From: Sphingobacterium sp. UGAL515B_05 | GTDB taxonomy: Bacteria; Bacteroidota; Bacteroidia; Sphingobacteriales; Sphingobacteriaceae | DNA: 64,000 nucleotides | Direction: 5' to 3' | Assembly: GCF_033097525.1 (NCBI RefSeq) | Contig: NZ_CP109907.1 | Span: 2,170,001-2,234,000 of the forward strand | In this document: piece by piece, positions 28,369 to 37,362 of the stretch | Layout of the letters: every line of letters begins with the position of its first letter | Position numbering within the stretch: the first letter of the stretch is position 1 | Notes under the pieces: generated by a model | Databases searched by the model: none | What the model was told of the DNA's origin: nothing | What the model saw: the letters and a program-made list of their open reading frames with translations, nothing else | Program-made: the position numbers and the translations under genes

Positions 28369-29283
28369 TTATGTATTGAATTTATTCATTTTCTTCTTCA
28401 GGAATCGGATGCCACGGTTGAATAAAGATCCTTTCCGATGTGCATAGAAATACTTGATGGCCTCATAAGCTTGCTTGTTTTCTGAAATTTCCGTCGGAAA
28501 ATACCGTACAGGGCTTTCTGCTAGTGTAACCTGATAAGTTGCTTCCGCAGCTGTATGTGTACCCGAACCATCGTTGCCAATATTCTGTGTCATCGAATTC
28601 CTTGGATACAAAACTAACCCATTTTTTTTGAATACAGAAGCATACCAGCGTATCGCCCAAGAGTTGATCTTTCCGGCCTTAAATTCCTGCACTTGTTTCC
28701 AGAAGTTTTCTTTACCCTCGATACTGAATTGATGTATCTGCTCGGCCGTAAAATCCGATACAAGTTCATCAATATTCGGATTGAAATGTTGCCAGGCGCG
28801 GTCCCAGGTTGCCCAGCCCCAACTATTGGCGACCCGAAAAAAGAAGGTCTCAGGCAGTTTATTTAAATCTTTTAGCGGATAACCATAACCGCTGATCTCC
28901 ATGACCTGATCTTGATCTTTATAGCGCTCCAGTGCCTGATTGAAATAATCTAGGGCAAACACAGCAGTTTCCAGATCATCTTCCAAAACAATAATCTTTC
29001 CATGTGCATTAACCACTTTTGTAACTCCGTCGATTACATTGGCTGCCAAACCCCAATTTTCTGTTCGTTCGACAATAATAACTTCTTTGAAGTTCCAGGA
29101 CTCATTGATAATCTTTCGGACTTCAGTAACAGCTTGAACAGATTTTTCGTTTTTTGCAGCATCCGAATAGATGTAAAGTGTAGTCTGGTCCGCAAGTTTA
29201 TTCTTTTCTAAAGCTGAGAGCGTTCTTATCGTATGATCAGGACGATTGTACACAAAAAGTATGACTGGAGCAATACTGTTCAT
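28369..29283 (-). CDS. Glycosyltransferase, GNT-I-like nucleotide-sugar transferase
   Basis: A 304-residue protein. APVILFVYNRPDHTIRTLSAL is the first strand of a GT-A fold, and IIVLEDDLETAVFALDYFNQAL provides the EDD metal-binding motif. FFRVANSWGWATWDRAW is a hallmark of bacterial GNT-I-like sugar transferases. A run of basic residues ends the protein (FLKKKMNK). Spacing of 5 nt to the next gene supports an operon. Donor and acceptor are unknown. Confidence 0.88.
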   Translation of the reverse strand: MNSIAPVILFVYNRPDHTIRTLSALEKNKLADQTTLYIYSDAAKNEKSVQAVTEVRKIINESWNFKEVIIVERTENWGLAANVIDGVTKVVNAHGKIIVLEDDLETAVFALDYFNQALERYKDQDQVMEISGYGYPLKDLNKLPETFFFRVANSWGWATWDRAWQHFNPNIDELVSDFTAEQIHQFSIEGKENFWKQVQEFKAGKINSWAIRWYASVFKKNGLVLYPRNSMTQNIGNDGSGTHTAAEATYQVTLAESPVRYFPTEISENKQAYEAIKYFYAHRKGSLFNRGIRFLKKKMNKFNT

Positions 29284-29286
29284 TTA

Positions 29287-30159
29287 TCAATAGATTTTGT
29301 TGTATGCTTTTTTGTTGCTAAGACGAGTACGATAAACTGCTCCCGATTTGCCCAGCAATCTAAAAGCAATGTTTAAGTAGCTTTTTGCTTCAAAAATATG
29401 CCCTTTAAAAATTGAAGCTCCCATTTTCTTCAGACTCGCCAATACGGCCATCGAAAAAGATCTTACAAAGGTATAATTGATATTGCAATACTCTGTCAAA
29501 TGATAGACAAATTCGCTTTTCAGAAAGGTTTTTCGGTCTGTTTTACGCTGTTGTCTATCGTGATAGGCTCTGGCTCCTTCGGCAAGAACAATGCTTAATC
29601 CGTAGTACTTGATGCGGTTGGCATAATCCTTATCTTCTCCATAATGGAAAAAGATCGGCGCGAAACCACCGACTTTTCTGATCACCGGATTAGGGATAAA
29701 CCAAAATGCAGCGTTGACGAAAGAGCAAATGCGATGTGAATTTTCGGTAGTAGCATTTTTTGTATATACAGCAAAACCATGGTCCAGCGTTTTTTCGGTT
29801 CCATCGTAGTGAATAGGCGAGATAATTCCGATATCGTCTGTGTTTATCTTCACTAAGTTGGCAATACAGTCCCGATCCAGCCAGGCGTCCTGATTAACCA
29901 AAAATGCATAATCATATTCTTCCTTCAAAACAATGTCAAGTCCGATGTTGTTGGCCTTTCCAAAACCCAGATTTTCGGAACTTTCTATTAGTCTTATTGT
30001 CGGATACGTTTCTTTTATGATCTGTGTGGTATTGTCTACCGAATTGTTGTCGACAACTAAAATATCTGTAGGGTAGCTCGAATCCAATAGACTGGGTAAG
30101 CACTTGTGGATCCAAGGCTCAAAATTATAAGAGACGATTATGGTGAGAATCCTGGCCAT
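29287..30159 (-). CDS. Family 2 glycosyltransferase, rhamnosyltransferase-like
   Basis: A 290-residue GT2 enzyme. ILTIIVSYNFEPWIHKCLPSL is the first strand, DILVVDNNSVDNT the second, and FLVNQDAWLDRD the acidic metal site. The order and GFGKANNIGL resemble the rhamnosyltransferase group of GT2 enzymes. It abuts the flippase gene with no spacer (stop of one at 30160, start of the other at 30159), a strong operon sign. The donor sugar is not provable. Confidence 0.92.
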   Translation of the reverse strand: MARILTIIVSYNFEPWIHKCLPSLLDSSYPTDILVVDNNSVDNTTQIIKETYPTIRLIESSENLGFGKANNIGLDIVLKEEYDYAFLVNQDAWLDRDCIANLVKINTDDIGIISPIHYDGTEKTLDHGFAVYTKNATTENSHRICSFVNAAFWFIPNPVIRKVGGFAPIFFHYGEDKDYANRIKYYGLSIVLAEGARAYHDRQQRKTDRKTFLKSEFVYHLTEYCNINYTFVRSFSMAVLASLKKMGASIFKGHIFEAKSYLNIAFRLLGKSGAVYRTRLSNKKAYNKIY

Positions 30160-31620
30160 CTATTTTTTTCGGATAACTGTTAGGAAATAGTGGAATAATT
30201 CCAACAAAATGCTGGGTTTAAAGATTCTATTGACAATGATATATGCACATACGGCCACTCCAATTGTGCTTGCAAACCTAAGATAGAGATTGGCGATAGC
30301 TGCGGTGGCATAATGAGCTGTAATACAACTGGCAGCTGCCAATAATGCATAAGCAAAAATATCTGCCAGAAGATAACGAAATGAATAACTCATATAAGGT
30401 TTAGCAGAAGCATACCATACGAATATCCAGAGCGCATTTAATGCTGAGGTTAATCCAATGAGCAATTCAAGACCTAATGATTTGCCGAAGAACAGAATAG
30501 CGATTTGGAGCAGACCAAACACGATGATATTCCGCATATAAACTTCGGGTTTTCCCTTGCTAATGATAAGGTTGGAAAAAACATTGCTTACAGAATCAAA
30601 TGCCGCGCCAATACAAAATATTTGGAGAAATATGGCACTTTGTGCCCATTTATCGGTGATCGCAATAGTAATGAAATCTTGTGCTACAGTTGTTAAACCA
30701 AATAACATTGGAAAGGCTAAAAAGGCCGTAAAGGAAATTAGCTTGCGAAAAACCCGAACTTGTCTATCCTTATCATCTTCTATTTCCTTTAAAATAGGCT
30801 GTGTCACATTATTAACCATATTGGTCAATATATTCTGGGCCATGATGCTCCAACGATTAGGATTCACGGTATATCCCAGTTCTTCAGCGGTATAATGCCG
30901 GCCTAAGATCGCGGCATATATATTTTTGTTGATGTTGATGAAAATATTGGTGACTAGTATTTTACTGCTAAATCCTAAAATGTCGCGAATAGGTCGGAAA
31001 TCGAACTGGAAAGTAGGTCTGAATTTGGAAAAATACCAGAATCCGAGCATATTGAAACCACTATAGGAGACAATTTGGATGGCGTATGCCCAATAGGCAT
31101 AGTCCTTATAGGCTAAATAAACCCCGACTATATTTGATGCAATAAGCGCAAAGGTGCCTGTGATGACTCTTTCTTTGATTTTTAAATTCCGGAAGAGGTA
31201 AGCATTGTGCGCAATACCAAAGCTACCTAGCCAAAAGGATAAAAAGGTAAATCTACTAAGTTCTACAAGTACTGGTTGATTATAGTATAAGGCGATAAGA
31301 GGAGCCGCAAAAAATAAAACAATATAAATAAATGTTCCAATTCCTACACTTGTCCAGAATACCGCGTTATAATCTTTATGTTCGACTTCTTTTTTATTGA
31401 CAATTCCATAGACAAATCCACTTTCTTGAAAAGCAGAGGCGAGAACAGAAAAGATGGTGATCATAGCTACTAAGCCATAATCTTCTGCTGTTAGCTTACG
31501 GTTTAGTAGGATGCCGAAGCCGAAGCCCAAAAACTGCTGGATGATACTGGCCATACCACCCCATAGCAGTCCTTTTGTTGTTTTTGATTTTAAAGAGTCA
31601 TTTTTCGTTTGCGATGACAT
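30160..31620 (-). CDS. Wzx-like flippase, MOP superfamily
   Basis: A 486-residue membrane protein with about 14 hydrophobic helices. The N-terminus (KGLLWGGMASIIQQFLGFGFGILLNRKLTAEDYGLVAM) is typical of lipopolysaccharide and exopolysaccharide O-unit flippases of the polysaccharide-transport group. It probably turns undecaprenyl-linked oligosaccharide to the periplasmic face. It is first of the biosynthetic genes, 23 nt after the DeoR regulator, followed by three glycosyltransferases. No polymerase or ligase is visible in the window. Confidence 0.92.
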   Translation of the reverse strand: MSSQTKNDSLKSKTTKGLLWGGMASIIQQFLGFGFGILLNRKLTAEDYGLVAMITIFSVLASAFQESGFVYGIVNKKEVEHKDYNAVFWTSVGIGTFIYIVLFFAAPLIALYYNQPVLVELSRFTFLSFWLGSFGIAHNAYLFRNLKIKERVITGTFALIASNIVGVYLAYKDYAYWAYAIQIVSYSGFNMLGFWYFSKFRPTFQFDFRPIRDILGFSSKILVTNIFININKNIYAAILGRHYTAEELGYTVNPNRWSIMAQNILTNMVNNVTQPILKEIEDDKDRQVRVFRKLISFTAFLAFPMLFGLTTVAQDFITIAITDKWAQSAIFLQIFCIGAAFDSVSNVFSNLIISKGKPEVYMRNIIVFGLLQIAILFFGKSLGLELLIGLTSALNALWIFVWYASAKPYMSYSFRYLLADIFAYALLAAASCITAHYATAAIANLYLRFASTIGVAVCAYIIVNRIFKPSILLELFHYFLTVIRKK

Positions 31621-31643
31621 GCTAAATTAAATGAGCGGCAATA

Positions 31644-32387
31644 TTAAAGTATTGCAATTGTATTCGCAAATTCTTTTAGGGAAACATCAGTTGGATTAAC
31701 ATCGGTAATCAAATAAGAAATATCACGTAGCGGCACAACTTTCATTTTTTGAACTGAATTTAGTTTCTCAGCAATACTTAAAATAGCCACTTTTTTTGAG
31801 CATTTAATCATCGCACGTTTGATTTGTACCACCTCCCAGTCAGAGTCGGTCACTCCGTCTTCTACGGAAAGAGAATTTGTCCCCAACAAACAAAGATCGA
31901 CTTTAAGATCCGCCAATTCATTAGCTACCTGGGCTCCGGAAACAATGTTTGTATTGCGTGAAAGTTTTCCGCCAACTAAAATGACTTCAAGATTTGGCTT
32001 TTCGGCCAATTCTAGTGCAACTAATGGACTTATAGTAAAAAATGTACACTGAAGATGATCGGGTATTGTTCTCGCTAATTCAATTAAGGTTGTCCCGCCG
32101 CCGACTAAAACAGTCATTCCATTGGAGATTAAAGTGCTTGCTTTCTTGGCAATTTCTTTTTTTGCCTCCTTGGCATATACGTTTCCATCTTGAAAAGGGA
32201 ATTGAAAAGATTTTGATAATGCCCCACCATAGACTTTTAGAACTTTTCCATTCTCGGCGAGTTCGTTTAAGTCACGTCTAATTGTATCTTCAGACACATT
32301 CAGTTGAACACTTAGATCTGACGATAAAACTTTGTTATGTAGGTTAATCTGATGTATAATGAATGCTTGTCTTTCTTCCTTTAACAT
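31644..32387 (-). CDS. DeoR/GlpR family transcriptional regulator
   Basis: A 247-residue regulator. The N-terminal winged helix-turn-helix contains VNVSEDTIRRDLNELAENGKVLKVYGGAL, the DeoR signature (reads LNVSEDTIRRDL here). The C-terminal effector domain has VLVGGGTTLIELAR and the sugar-phosphate-binding region CLLGTNSLSVEDGVTDSD. Such regulators normally bind phosphorylated sugars. It lies 23 nt upstream of the flippase on the same strand and probably controls its own operon with the glycan genes, though no operator was identified. Confidence 0.92.
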   Translation of the reverse strand: MLKEERQAFIIHQINLHNKVLSSDLSVQLNVSEDTIRRDLNELAENGKVLKVYGGALSKSFQFPFQDGNVYAKEAKKEIAKKASTLISNGMTVLVGGGTTLIELARTIPDHLQCTFFTISPLVALELAEKPNLEVILVGGKLSRNTNIVSGAQVANELADLKVDLCLLGTNSLSVEDGVTDSDWEVVQIKRAMIKCSKKVAILSIAEKLNSVQKMKVVPLRDISYLITDVNPTDVSLKEFANTIAIL

Positions 32388-32451
32388 TGGTCTTTGGTTT
32401 TTAATCGGAATTTAAAAATAATTAAAAAAATCAGTCTAAATGTAGTGAAAA

Positions 32452-33879
32452 TTATTCTTCCTTTTTGTCAATTTTTGTTACGCCAGCTTTGAACCTCGGT
32501 TTGAAGCCTGTGGGTTTACTGGCAGCGGGTTCCTGTGTTTCTGTGCTGCTGTTTTCAGGTTCAGTTTTTACGCTGTTATCTAACTTAATTTCGTCTTTCG
32601 TATCGGGCAGCTGTGCCTGTTCAGAAGATTCCGTTTTTGTTACGCCAGCTTTGAACCTTGGTTTGAAGCCTGTGGGTTTACTGGCAGCGGGTTCCTGTGT
32701 TTCTGTGCTGCTGTTTTCAGGTTCAGCTTTTACGCTGTTATCTAACTTAATTTCGTCTTTCGTATCGGGCAATTGTGCCTTTTCAGAAGATTCCGTCTTA
32801 GTTACGCCAGCTTTGAACCTTGGTTTGAAGCCTGTGGGTTTACTGGCAGTGGGTTCCTGTGTTTCTGTGCTGCTGTTTTCAGGTTCAGCCTTTACGTTGG
32901 TATCTAACTTAATTTCATCTTTCGTATCGGGCAGCTGTGCCTGTTCAGAAGTTTCCGTTTTGGTTACGCCAGCTTTGAACCTCGGTTTGAAGCCTGTGGG
33001 TTTACTGGCAGCGGGTTCCTGTGTTTCTGTACTGCTGTTTTCAGGTTCAGTTTTTACGCTGTTATCTAACTTAATTTCGTCTTTCGTATCGGGCAGCTGT
33101 GCCTGTTCAGAAGTTTCCGTTTTGGTTACGCCAGCTTTGAACCTCGGTTTGAAGCCTGTAGGTTTTGGAGCGGAGTTTGTTGTCTCGTCCGTCGTTTCTT
33201 CGGATGCAGATGTGCTTGCGGCTGCGTCAGGAGCTTTTGTTACTCCAGCTTTGAACCTTGGTTTGAAGCCTGTAGGTTTTGGAGCGGCTGTTATTGCCTC
33301 GTCGGTTTTTTCTTTTGGTACAGATGTGCTTGCCGCTGCGTCAGGAGCTTTGGTGATTCCAGCTTTGAACCTCGGTTTGAAGCCTGTAGGTTTTGGAGCG
33401 GCTGTTATTGCCTCGTCGGTTTTTTCTTTTGGTACAGATGTGCTTGCCGCTGCGTCAGGAGCTTTGGTGATTCCAGCTTTGAACCTCGGTTTGAAGCCTG
33501 TCGGTATTGAATCAGGGGTGGATTCAGCTGAATCAGTTATTTCCTTTTTGGTTATTGCCTCGACTTCATCTTCTACGACTGTAGGCGGAGCCTTGAATCG
33601 CGGTTTAAAGCCTGCTGGTTTTGCCGTATGAATACTGGAGGTCTCGGATGCTGTATCAGTGATAACCTGCTTTACAATAGGTTTTGCAATGACAGTTTCC
33701 TCCTCTGCTAGATGGAAACTTTTTCGGAGCTTGTTGAACCAAAACTTTTTGCTGTGGTCAAAACTCTTTTCTCCCATAGCAGAATAATGTGCTTTGAACT
33801 CTTCAAATAAAGGTCCATCTGCAGCTTGTAAAGCTTTTAAATCAATTTTCTTTTTTATGAAAAATTCTTCAAAAGTCAT
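32452..33879 (-). CDS. Low-complexity repeat protein with nine GFKPRFKA motifs
   Basis: A 475-residue protein of unknown function. Residues 1-60 form a small conserved-looking basic domain (MTFEEFFIKKKIDLKAL, then GEKSFDHSKKFWFNKLR). The rest is a tandem array of the basic motif GFKPRFKA, present nine times and once at the very C-terminus. The spacers are acidic or Ser/Thr/Pro-rich. Two unit types exist: 38 residues (APDAAAST type) and 54 residues (AQLPDTKDEIKLD type, four near-identical copies). There is no signal peptide or membrane span, so it is probably cytoplasmic. The alternating basic motif and acidic linker suggest multivalent binding to nucleic acid, ribosome or membrane, which is inference. 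Confidence 0.8.
   Translation of the reverse strand: MTFEEFFIKKKIDLKALQAADGPLFEEFKAHYSAMGEKSFDHSKKFWFNKLRKSFHLAEEETVIAKPIVKQVITDTASETSSIHTAKPAGFKPRFKAPPTVVEDEVEAITKKEITDSAESTPDSIPTGFKPRFKAGITKAPDAAASTSVPKEKTDEAITAAPKPTGFKPRFKAGITKAPDAAASTSVPKEKTDEAITAAPKPTGFKPRFKAGVTKAPDAAASTSASEETTDETTNSAPKPTGFKPRFKAGVTKTETSEQAQLPDTKDEIKLDNSVKTEPENSSTETQEPAASKPTGFKPRFKAGVTKTETSEQAQLPDTKDEIKLDTNVKAEPENSSTETQEPTASKPTGFKPRFKAGVTKTESSEKAQLPDTKDEIKLDNSVKAEPENSSTETQEPAASKPTGFKPRFKAGVTKTESSEQAQLPDTKDEIKLDNSVKTEPENSSTETQEPAASKPTGFKPRFKAGVTKIDKKEE
32478..33621 (-). repeat. Tandem coding repeats of 162 bp and 114 bp
   Basis: Within the gene above, the sequence for the basic motif recurs exactly every 162 bp (about 32480, 32642, 32804, 32966) and then every 114 bp. 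The nucleotide identity between units is very high, so the array was made by recent duplication. It is likely to vary in length between strains. Confidence 0.9.
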
Positions 33880-33948
33880 CCTGTTATGAGTTTAATATAG
33901 TCTATTACAAATGTAGTAATTTTTCTGACGCAGCTGGGAGGCCTAAAA

Positions 33949-33976
33949 TAAAAAAGAGCGACTAGCGCTCTTTTTT
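33949..33976 (-). terminator. Terminator after yebC
   Basis: AAAAAAGAGCG (ending 33960) pairs with CGCTCTTTTTT (33966-33976) around ACTAG. It is symmetrical but placed downstream of yebC on the minus strand. Confidence 0.85.
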
Positions 33977-33998
33977 ATTGTTTTATAGGTTCAATAGC

Positions 33999-34724
33999 TT
34001 AAACCATGTTATGGTAAACTGCTTGAACATCGTCATCTTCTTCGATTTTATCGATCATCTTCAACACATCAGCAGCTTGTTCTTCCGTAATATCTGAATG
34101 CGATAAAGCAATACGTTCCAATTTCGCAGATGTTACTTCAATTCCCTTTTCTTCAAGTAATTTTTGCATATTACCAAAGTCTTCGAAGGAAGTTTGAACG
34201 ACAGCAATATCATTGCCTTCTTCATCAGCTTCTACGTACAATTCTTCTAAGCCTCCATCGATCAACTCTAATTCAAGCTCTTCTAGGTCCAGTTCGTCTG
34301 TTGCAGCAAAACGGAAAATGGATTTACGATTGAAAATAAAATCCAATGATCCTGTTTTTCCCAATGAACCACCTGCTTTTGTAAAATAGCTACGGATGTT
34401 TCCTACGGTGCGGTTGGTGTTATCTGTTGCAGTTTCAATTAAAACAGGTACACCATGCGGGCCATAGCCTTCGTATACATACTCTTCGTAACCTTTTGAA
34501 TCTTTTTCTGAAGCACGTTTGATTGCGGCTTCGATACGATCCTTGGGCATATTTACTGCCTTGGCATTGTGTATTGCTGTACGAAGTCTCGAGTTGGTTT
34601 CAGGGTGAGGGCCGCTTTCTTTAACCGCCATGGCGATTTCTTTACCTAAACGTGTAAATTGAACGGCCATTTTGGCCCAGCGTTTGAATTTCCGCTCTTT
34701 TCTGAATTCGAAAGCTCTTCCCAT
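33999..34724 (-). CDS. YebC/PmpR (TACO1-like) protein
   Basis: A 241-residue protein. It starts MGRAFEFRKERKFKRWAKMAVQFTRLGKEI, close to the YebC consensus (usually GRGHSKW in place of GRAFEFRK). It then shows NMPKDRIEAAIKRASEKDSKGYEEYVYEGYGPHGVPVLIE, the central hallmark. Such proteins are annotated as transcriptional regulators, and homologues are also implicated in helping ribosomes through difficult sequences. It lies 2 nt after the epimerase gene and is probably cotranscribed with it. Confidence 0.93.
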   Translation of the reverse strand: MGRAFEFRKERKFKRWAKMAVQFTRLGKEIAMAVKESGPHPETNSRLRTAIHNAKAVNMPKDRIEAAIKRASEKDSKGYEEYVYEGYGPHGVPVLIETATDNTNRTVGNIRSYFTKAGGSLGKTGSLDFIFNRKSIFRFAATDELDLEELELELIDGGLEELYVEADEEGNDIAVVQTSFEDFGNMQKLLEEKGIEVTSAKLERIALSHSDITEEQAADVLKMIDKIEEDDDVQAVYHNMV

Positions 34725-34726
34725 TG

Positions 34727-35674
34727 TTATATTTTGTTTTTAAGATTTTCAATCATGTCGACTGTCATCTTCTGGATGTCAAATTCCGGCGTCCAGTTCC
34801 AGTCTTTTCTTGCATAAGAATCGTCTAGACTAGCAGGCCATGAATCGGCAATCTGTTGTCTTGGATCGTTCTCGATGTAAGAGATTGCAAAATTAGGAAG
34901 AATTTTTTTAATTTCTTGTGCAAGTTCTTTTGGCGTAAAAGTAATACCACCAAGATTATAACTGTGACGAATGCTTAGACTTTCTTTCGGTGCGTCCATT
35001 AATTCGAGTGTACCACGGATGGCATCCTCCATATATAACATGGGTAATGCTGTGTTTTCAGATAAGAAACAGGCATAAGTCCCGGTTTTCAATGCTTCAT
35101 AAAAAATATCTACAGCATAATCTGTCGTTCCACCTCCTGGTTCAGTTTTCCAGGAAATGATGCCCGGATAACGGACACTGCGAATATCCAGGCCACGGTG
35201 TTCTTGATACCATTCGATGAGGCGCTCACCTGCAAGTTTGCTGATGCCATAAATCGTGTTGGGATCCATGACGCAATATTGTTCGGTATTTGTTTTCGGA
35301 GAATGCGGTCCAAAAACAGCGATTGAGCTTGGCCAGAATATCTTGGAGACTTTATAGTTCACGGCTAGATCAAGAACATTCAATAGACCATTCATATTCA
35401 ATTCCCAAGCCTTTTCAGGGTATTTCTCACCTGTAGCCGAAAGCATGGCAGCTAATAGATATACTTGAGTAGGTTTGTATTTTTGAAATAATGTCTCGAG
35501 TCCGTTTTTGTCAAGAACATTAGCGATTTCGAAATTTTCGTCAGGGCTTTTAATCTGTGGTTCTCTAATGTCAGTGGTTACAACATTGTCTGCACCAAAT
35601 TTTTTGCGCAAGGCGATAGCTAATTCTGTGCCGATCTGGCCATTTGCACCAATGATAATAATGCTTTCTTTCAT
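34727..35674 (-). CDS. NAD-dependent epimerase/dehydratase, L-threonine 3-dehydrogenase-like
   Basis: A 315-residue extended short-chain dehydrogenase. The NAD motif is [14 protein letters not shown], and the catalytic YGISKLAGE (Tyr-x3-Lys) is present. The pattern [30 protein letters not shown] (here [10 protein letters not shown]) matches the SDR-type threonine dehydrogenases, which oxidise L-threonine to 2-amino-3-oxobutyrate. No aminoketobutyrate ligase gene (kbl) is beside it in the window. A good promoter lies about 180 nt upstream, giving a long leader. Confidence 0.88.
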   Translation of the reverse strand: [315 protein letters not shown]

Positions 35675-35850
35675 TTGTAAGTTTTATTTTATGAAGCTTC
35701 CGCTTTCACTATAATGAGTGTCCATGCTCAAGAATATAAATGAATCGCTTCGCTCGTTTCTTCCTATCGATATAATAGGATCTAGCCTGACATAATTTAC
35801 GTTTCATCATGTAATGAAAAATGAAATTTCAACCATGGCGGTTTATGATG

Positions 35851-35880
35851 CAAATATAAAGGCTTTTCAGTATCTATCAA
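35851..35880 (-). promoter_or_regulatory. Promoter of the threonine-dehydrogenase-like/yebC operon
   Basis: On the minus strand TTG (35880-35878), a 19-nt spacer and TATATTTG (35858-35851) match the Bacteroidota consensus exactly. The leader to the start codon at 35674 would be about 170 nt; no known riboswitch consensus was seen in it. Confidence 0.6.
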
Positions 35881-36249
35881 CTTTGATGGCTTTAGGGGGG
35901 AAGGGAAAAAATGCTAATTTATAGACTCTCTTGGCTGTTTTTATGAGATTTTAAACTGTTTCAATCGTTTGTTCTTTTTTTTGAATAAGCAGCGAAAATT
36001 TTTATTTTTTTTGAATTGTTTTAATTCTGATTTCTAGCAATAGTTATGGGGTGCAGGGATTTCTTTTTTAGCAATTATGGCGGAAAAAATCTTAATGTTG
36101 TGATATTTTTAGCAGAGGGAGTAATATTTTGTTATTTTAATAGTGGAATTAGGGAATATTTTTTAAATTTGAAGAATTCATTCTTCGAGAATCAACTAAA
36201 AACAAAATCAAATAACAATTTTATATACACAATTTAAACACAGACAAAA
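35881..36249. other. A+T-rich intergenic region upstream of asd
   Basis: With the leader described at 35851, this makes a 575-nt gap between genes. I see only A+T-rich sequence. A 63-codon open frame (36046-36237) has no ribosome-binding site, no recognisable motif and unusual composition, so I do not call it a gene. Confidence 0.4.
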
Positions 36250-37239
36250 ATGAAAGTGGCAGTAGTCGGCGCAACAGGCCTTGTAGGTACTGAGATGCTA
36301 ACCGTGTTGGCGGCGCGAAATTTCCCAGTAACAGAATTAATTCCAGTAGCTTCAGAGCGTAGTAAGGGTAAGGAAATTGAATTCAAGGGAAAGAAGTATA
36401 AGGTGGTTACACCATCTGAGGCTATTGCTTTGAAACCTGATGTTGCGTTATTTTCTGCTGGTGGTGATACCTCGAAAGAATTCGCACCTAAATTTGCTGA
36501 AGCTGGAATTACAGTGATCGACAATTCTTCGGCATGGCGTATGGACCCAACAAAAAAGTTGGTTGTTCCAGAAGTAAATGGCGATGTGTTATCTGCTGAT
36601 GATAAGATTATTGCAAACCCGAATTGTTCAACCATACAAATGGTGGTGGCTTTAAAGCCATTGCATGATAAATATAAAATCAAACGTGTTGTAGTGTCTA
36701 CCTACCAATCTGTAACAGGTACTGGTGTTAAGGCCGTTAACCAGTTAATGAATGAGCGTGCTGGAAAAGATGGTGAAAAAGCTTACCCTTATCAGATTGA
36801 TCTGAACGTTATTCCGCATATTGATGTTTTCCAAGAAAATGGATACACCAAAGAGGAGATGAAGATGATTTTGGAAACAAATAAAATCATGCGTGATGAT
36901 TCTATTAAAGTAACTGCAACGACAGTGCGTATCCCGGTTATGGGCGGGCACTCTGAATCATTGAATATCGAATTTGAAAATGACTTTGATTTGAATGATG
37001 TACGTGCAGCTTTAGCGGCGCAAAGTGGCTGTATTGTTGTTGACGATCCTGCGTCACTACAATATCCAATGCCAAAGGATGCGCACGGCAGAGATGAGGT
37101 TTTTGTAGGACGTATCCGTCGTGATGAATCTCAGCCAAATACCCTTAACATGTGGGTAGTAGCAGATAACTTACGTAAAGGCGCTGCAACAAATGCAGTT
37201 CAGGTAGCGGAGTTATTGGCCGAAAAAGGATTGATCTAA
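36250..37239 (+). CDS. asd: Aspartate-semialdehyde dehydrogenase
   Basis: A 329-residue enzyme that reduces aspartyl phosphate to aspartate semialdehyde, feeding lysine, methionine, threonine and cell-wall diaminopimelate. The N-terminal NADP motif is GATGLVGTEML. The active-site Cys is in NPNCSTIQM (about residue 126) and the catalytic His in VMGGHSESLN (about 234). The C-terminus matches the family. A terminator follows. Confidence 0.97.
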   Translation: MKVAVVGATGLVGTEMLTVLAARNFPVTELIPVASERSKGKEIEFKGKKYKVVTPSEAIALKPDVALFSAGGDTSKEFAPKFAEAGITVIDNSSAWRMDPTKKLVVPEVNGDVLSADDKIIANPNCSTIQMVVALKPLHDKYKIKRVVVSTYQSVTGTGVKAVNQLMNERAGKDGEKAYPYQIDLNVIPHIDVFQENGYTKEEMKMILETNKIMRDDSIKVTATTVRIPVMGGHSESLNIEFENDFDLNDVRAALAAQSGCIVVDDPASLQYPMPKDAHGRDEVFVGRIRRDESQPNTLNMWVVADNLRKGAATNAVQVAELLAEKGLI

Positions 37240-37265
37240 CTCAAGTAGATTCCATAATAAATATG

Positions 37266-37300
37266 GAGCCCCCACGAATTCATTCATGGGGGCTCTTTTT
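37266..37300 (+). terminator. Terminator after asd
   Basis: GAGCCCCCA (37266-37274) pairs perfectly with TGGGGGCTC (37287-37295), followed by TTTTT. Confidence 0.88.
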
Positions 37301-37362
37301 GTTCTATCGTAAAATCATCAATTTATAACTGATGATTTGGCCCTTGATACAGGAGCTAGAAA

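Noticed and set aside
32465..33631. A 388-codon open frame antisense to the repeat protein
   Set aside because: It stays open because the repeat units are multiples of three with strongly biased codons; its translation is only a mirror of the repeats, with no signal or known domain.
36046..36237. A 63-codon open frame upstream of asd
   Set aside because: No ribosome-binding site, odd composition rich in Phe and Asn, and A+T-rich surroundings; likely chance.
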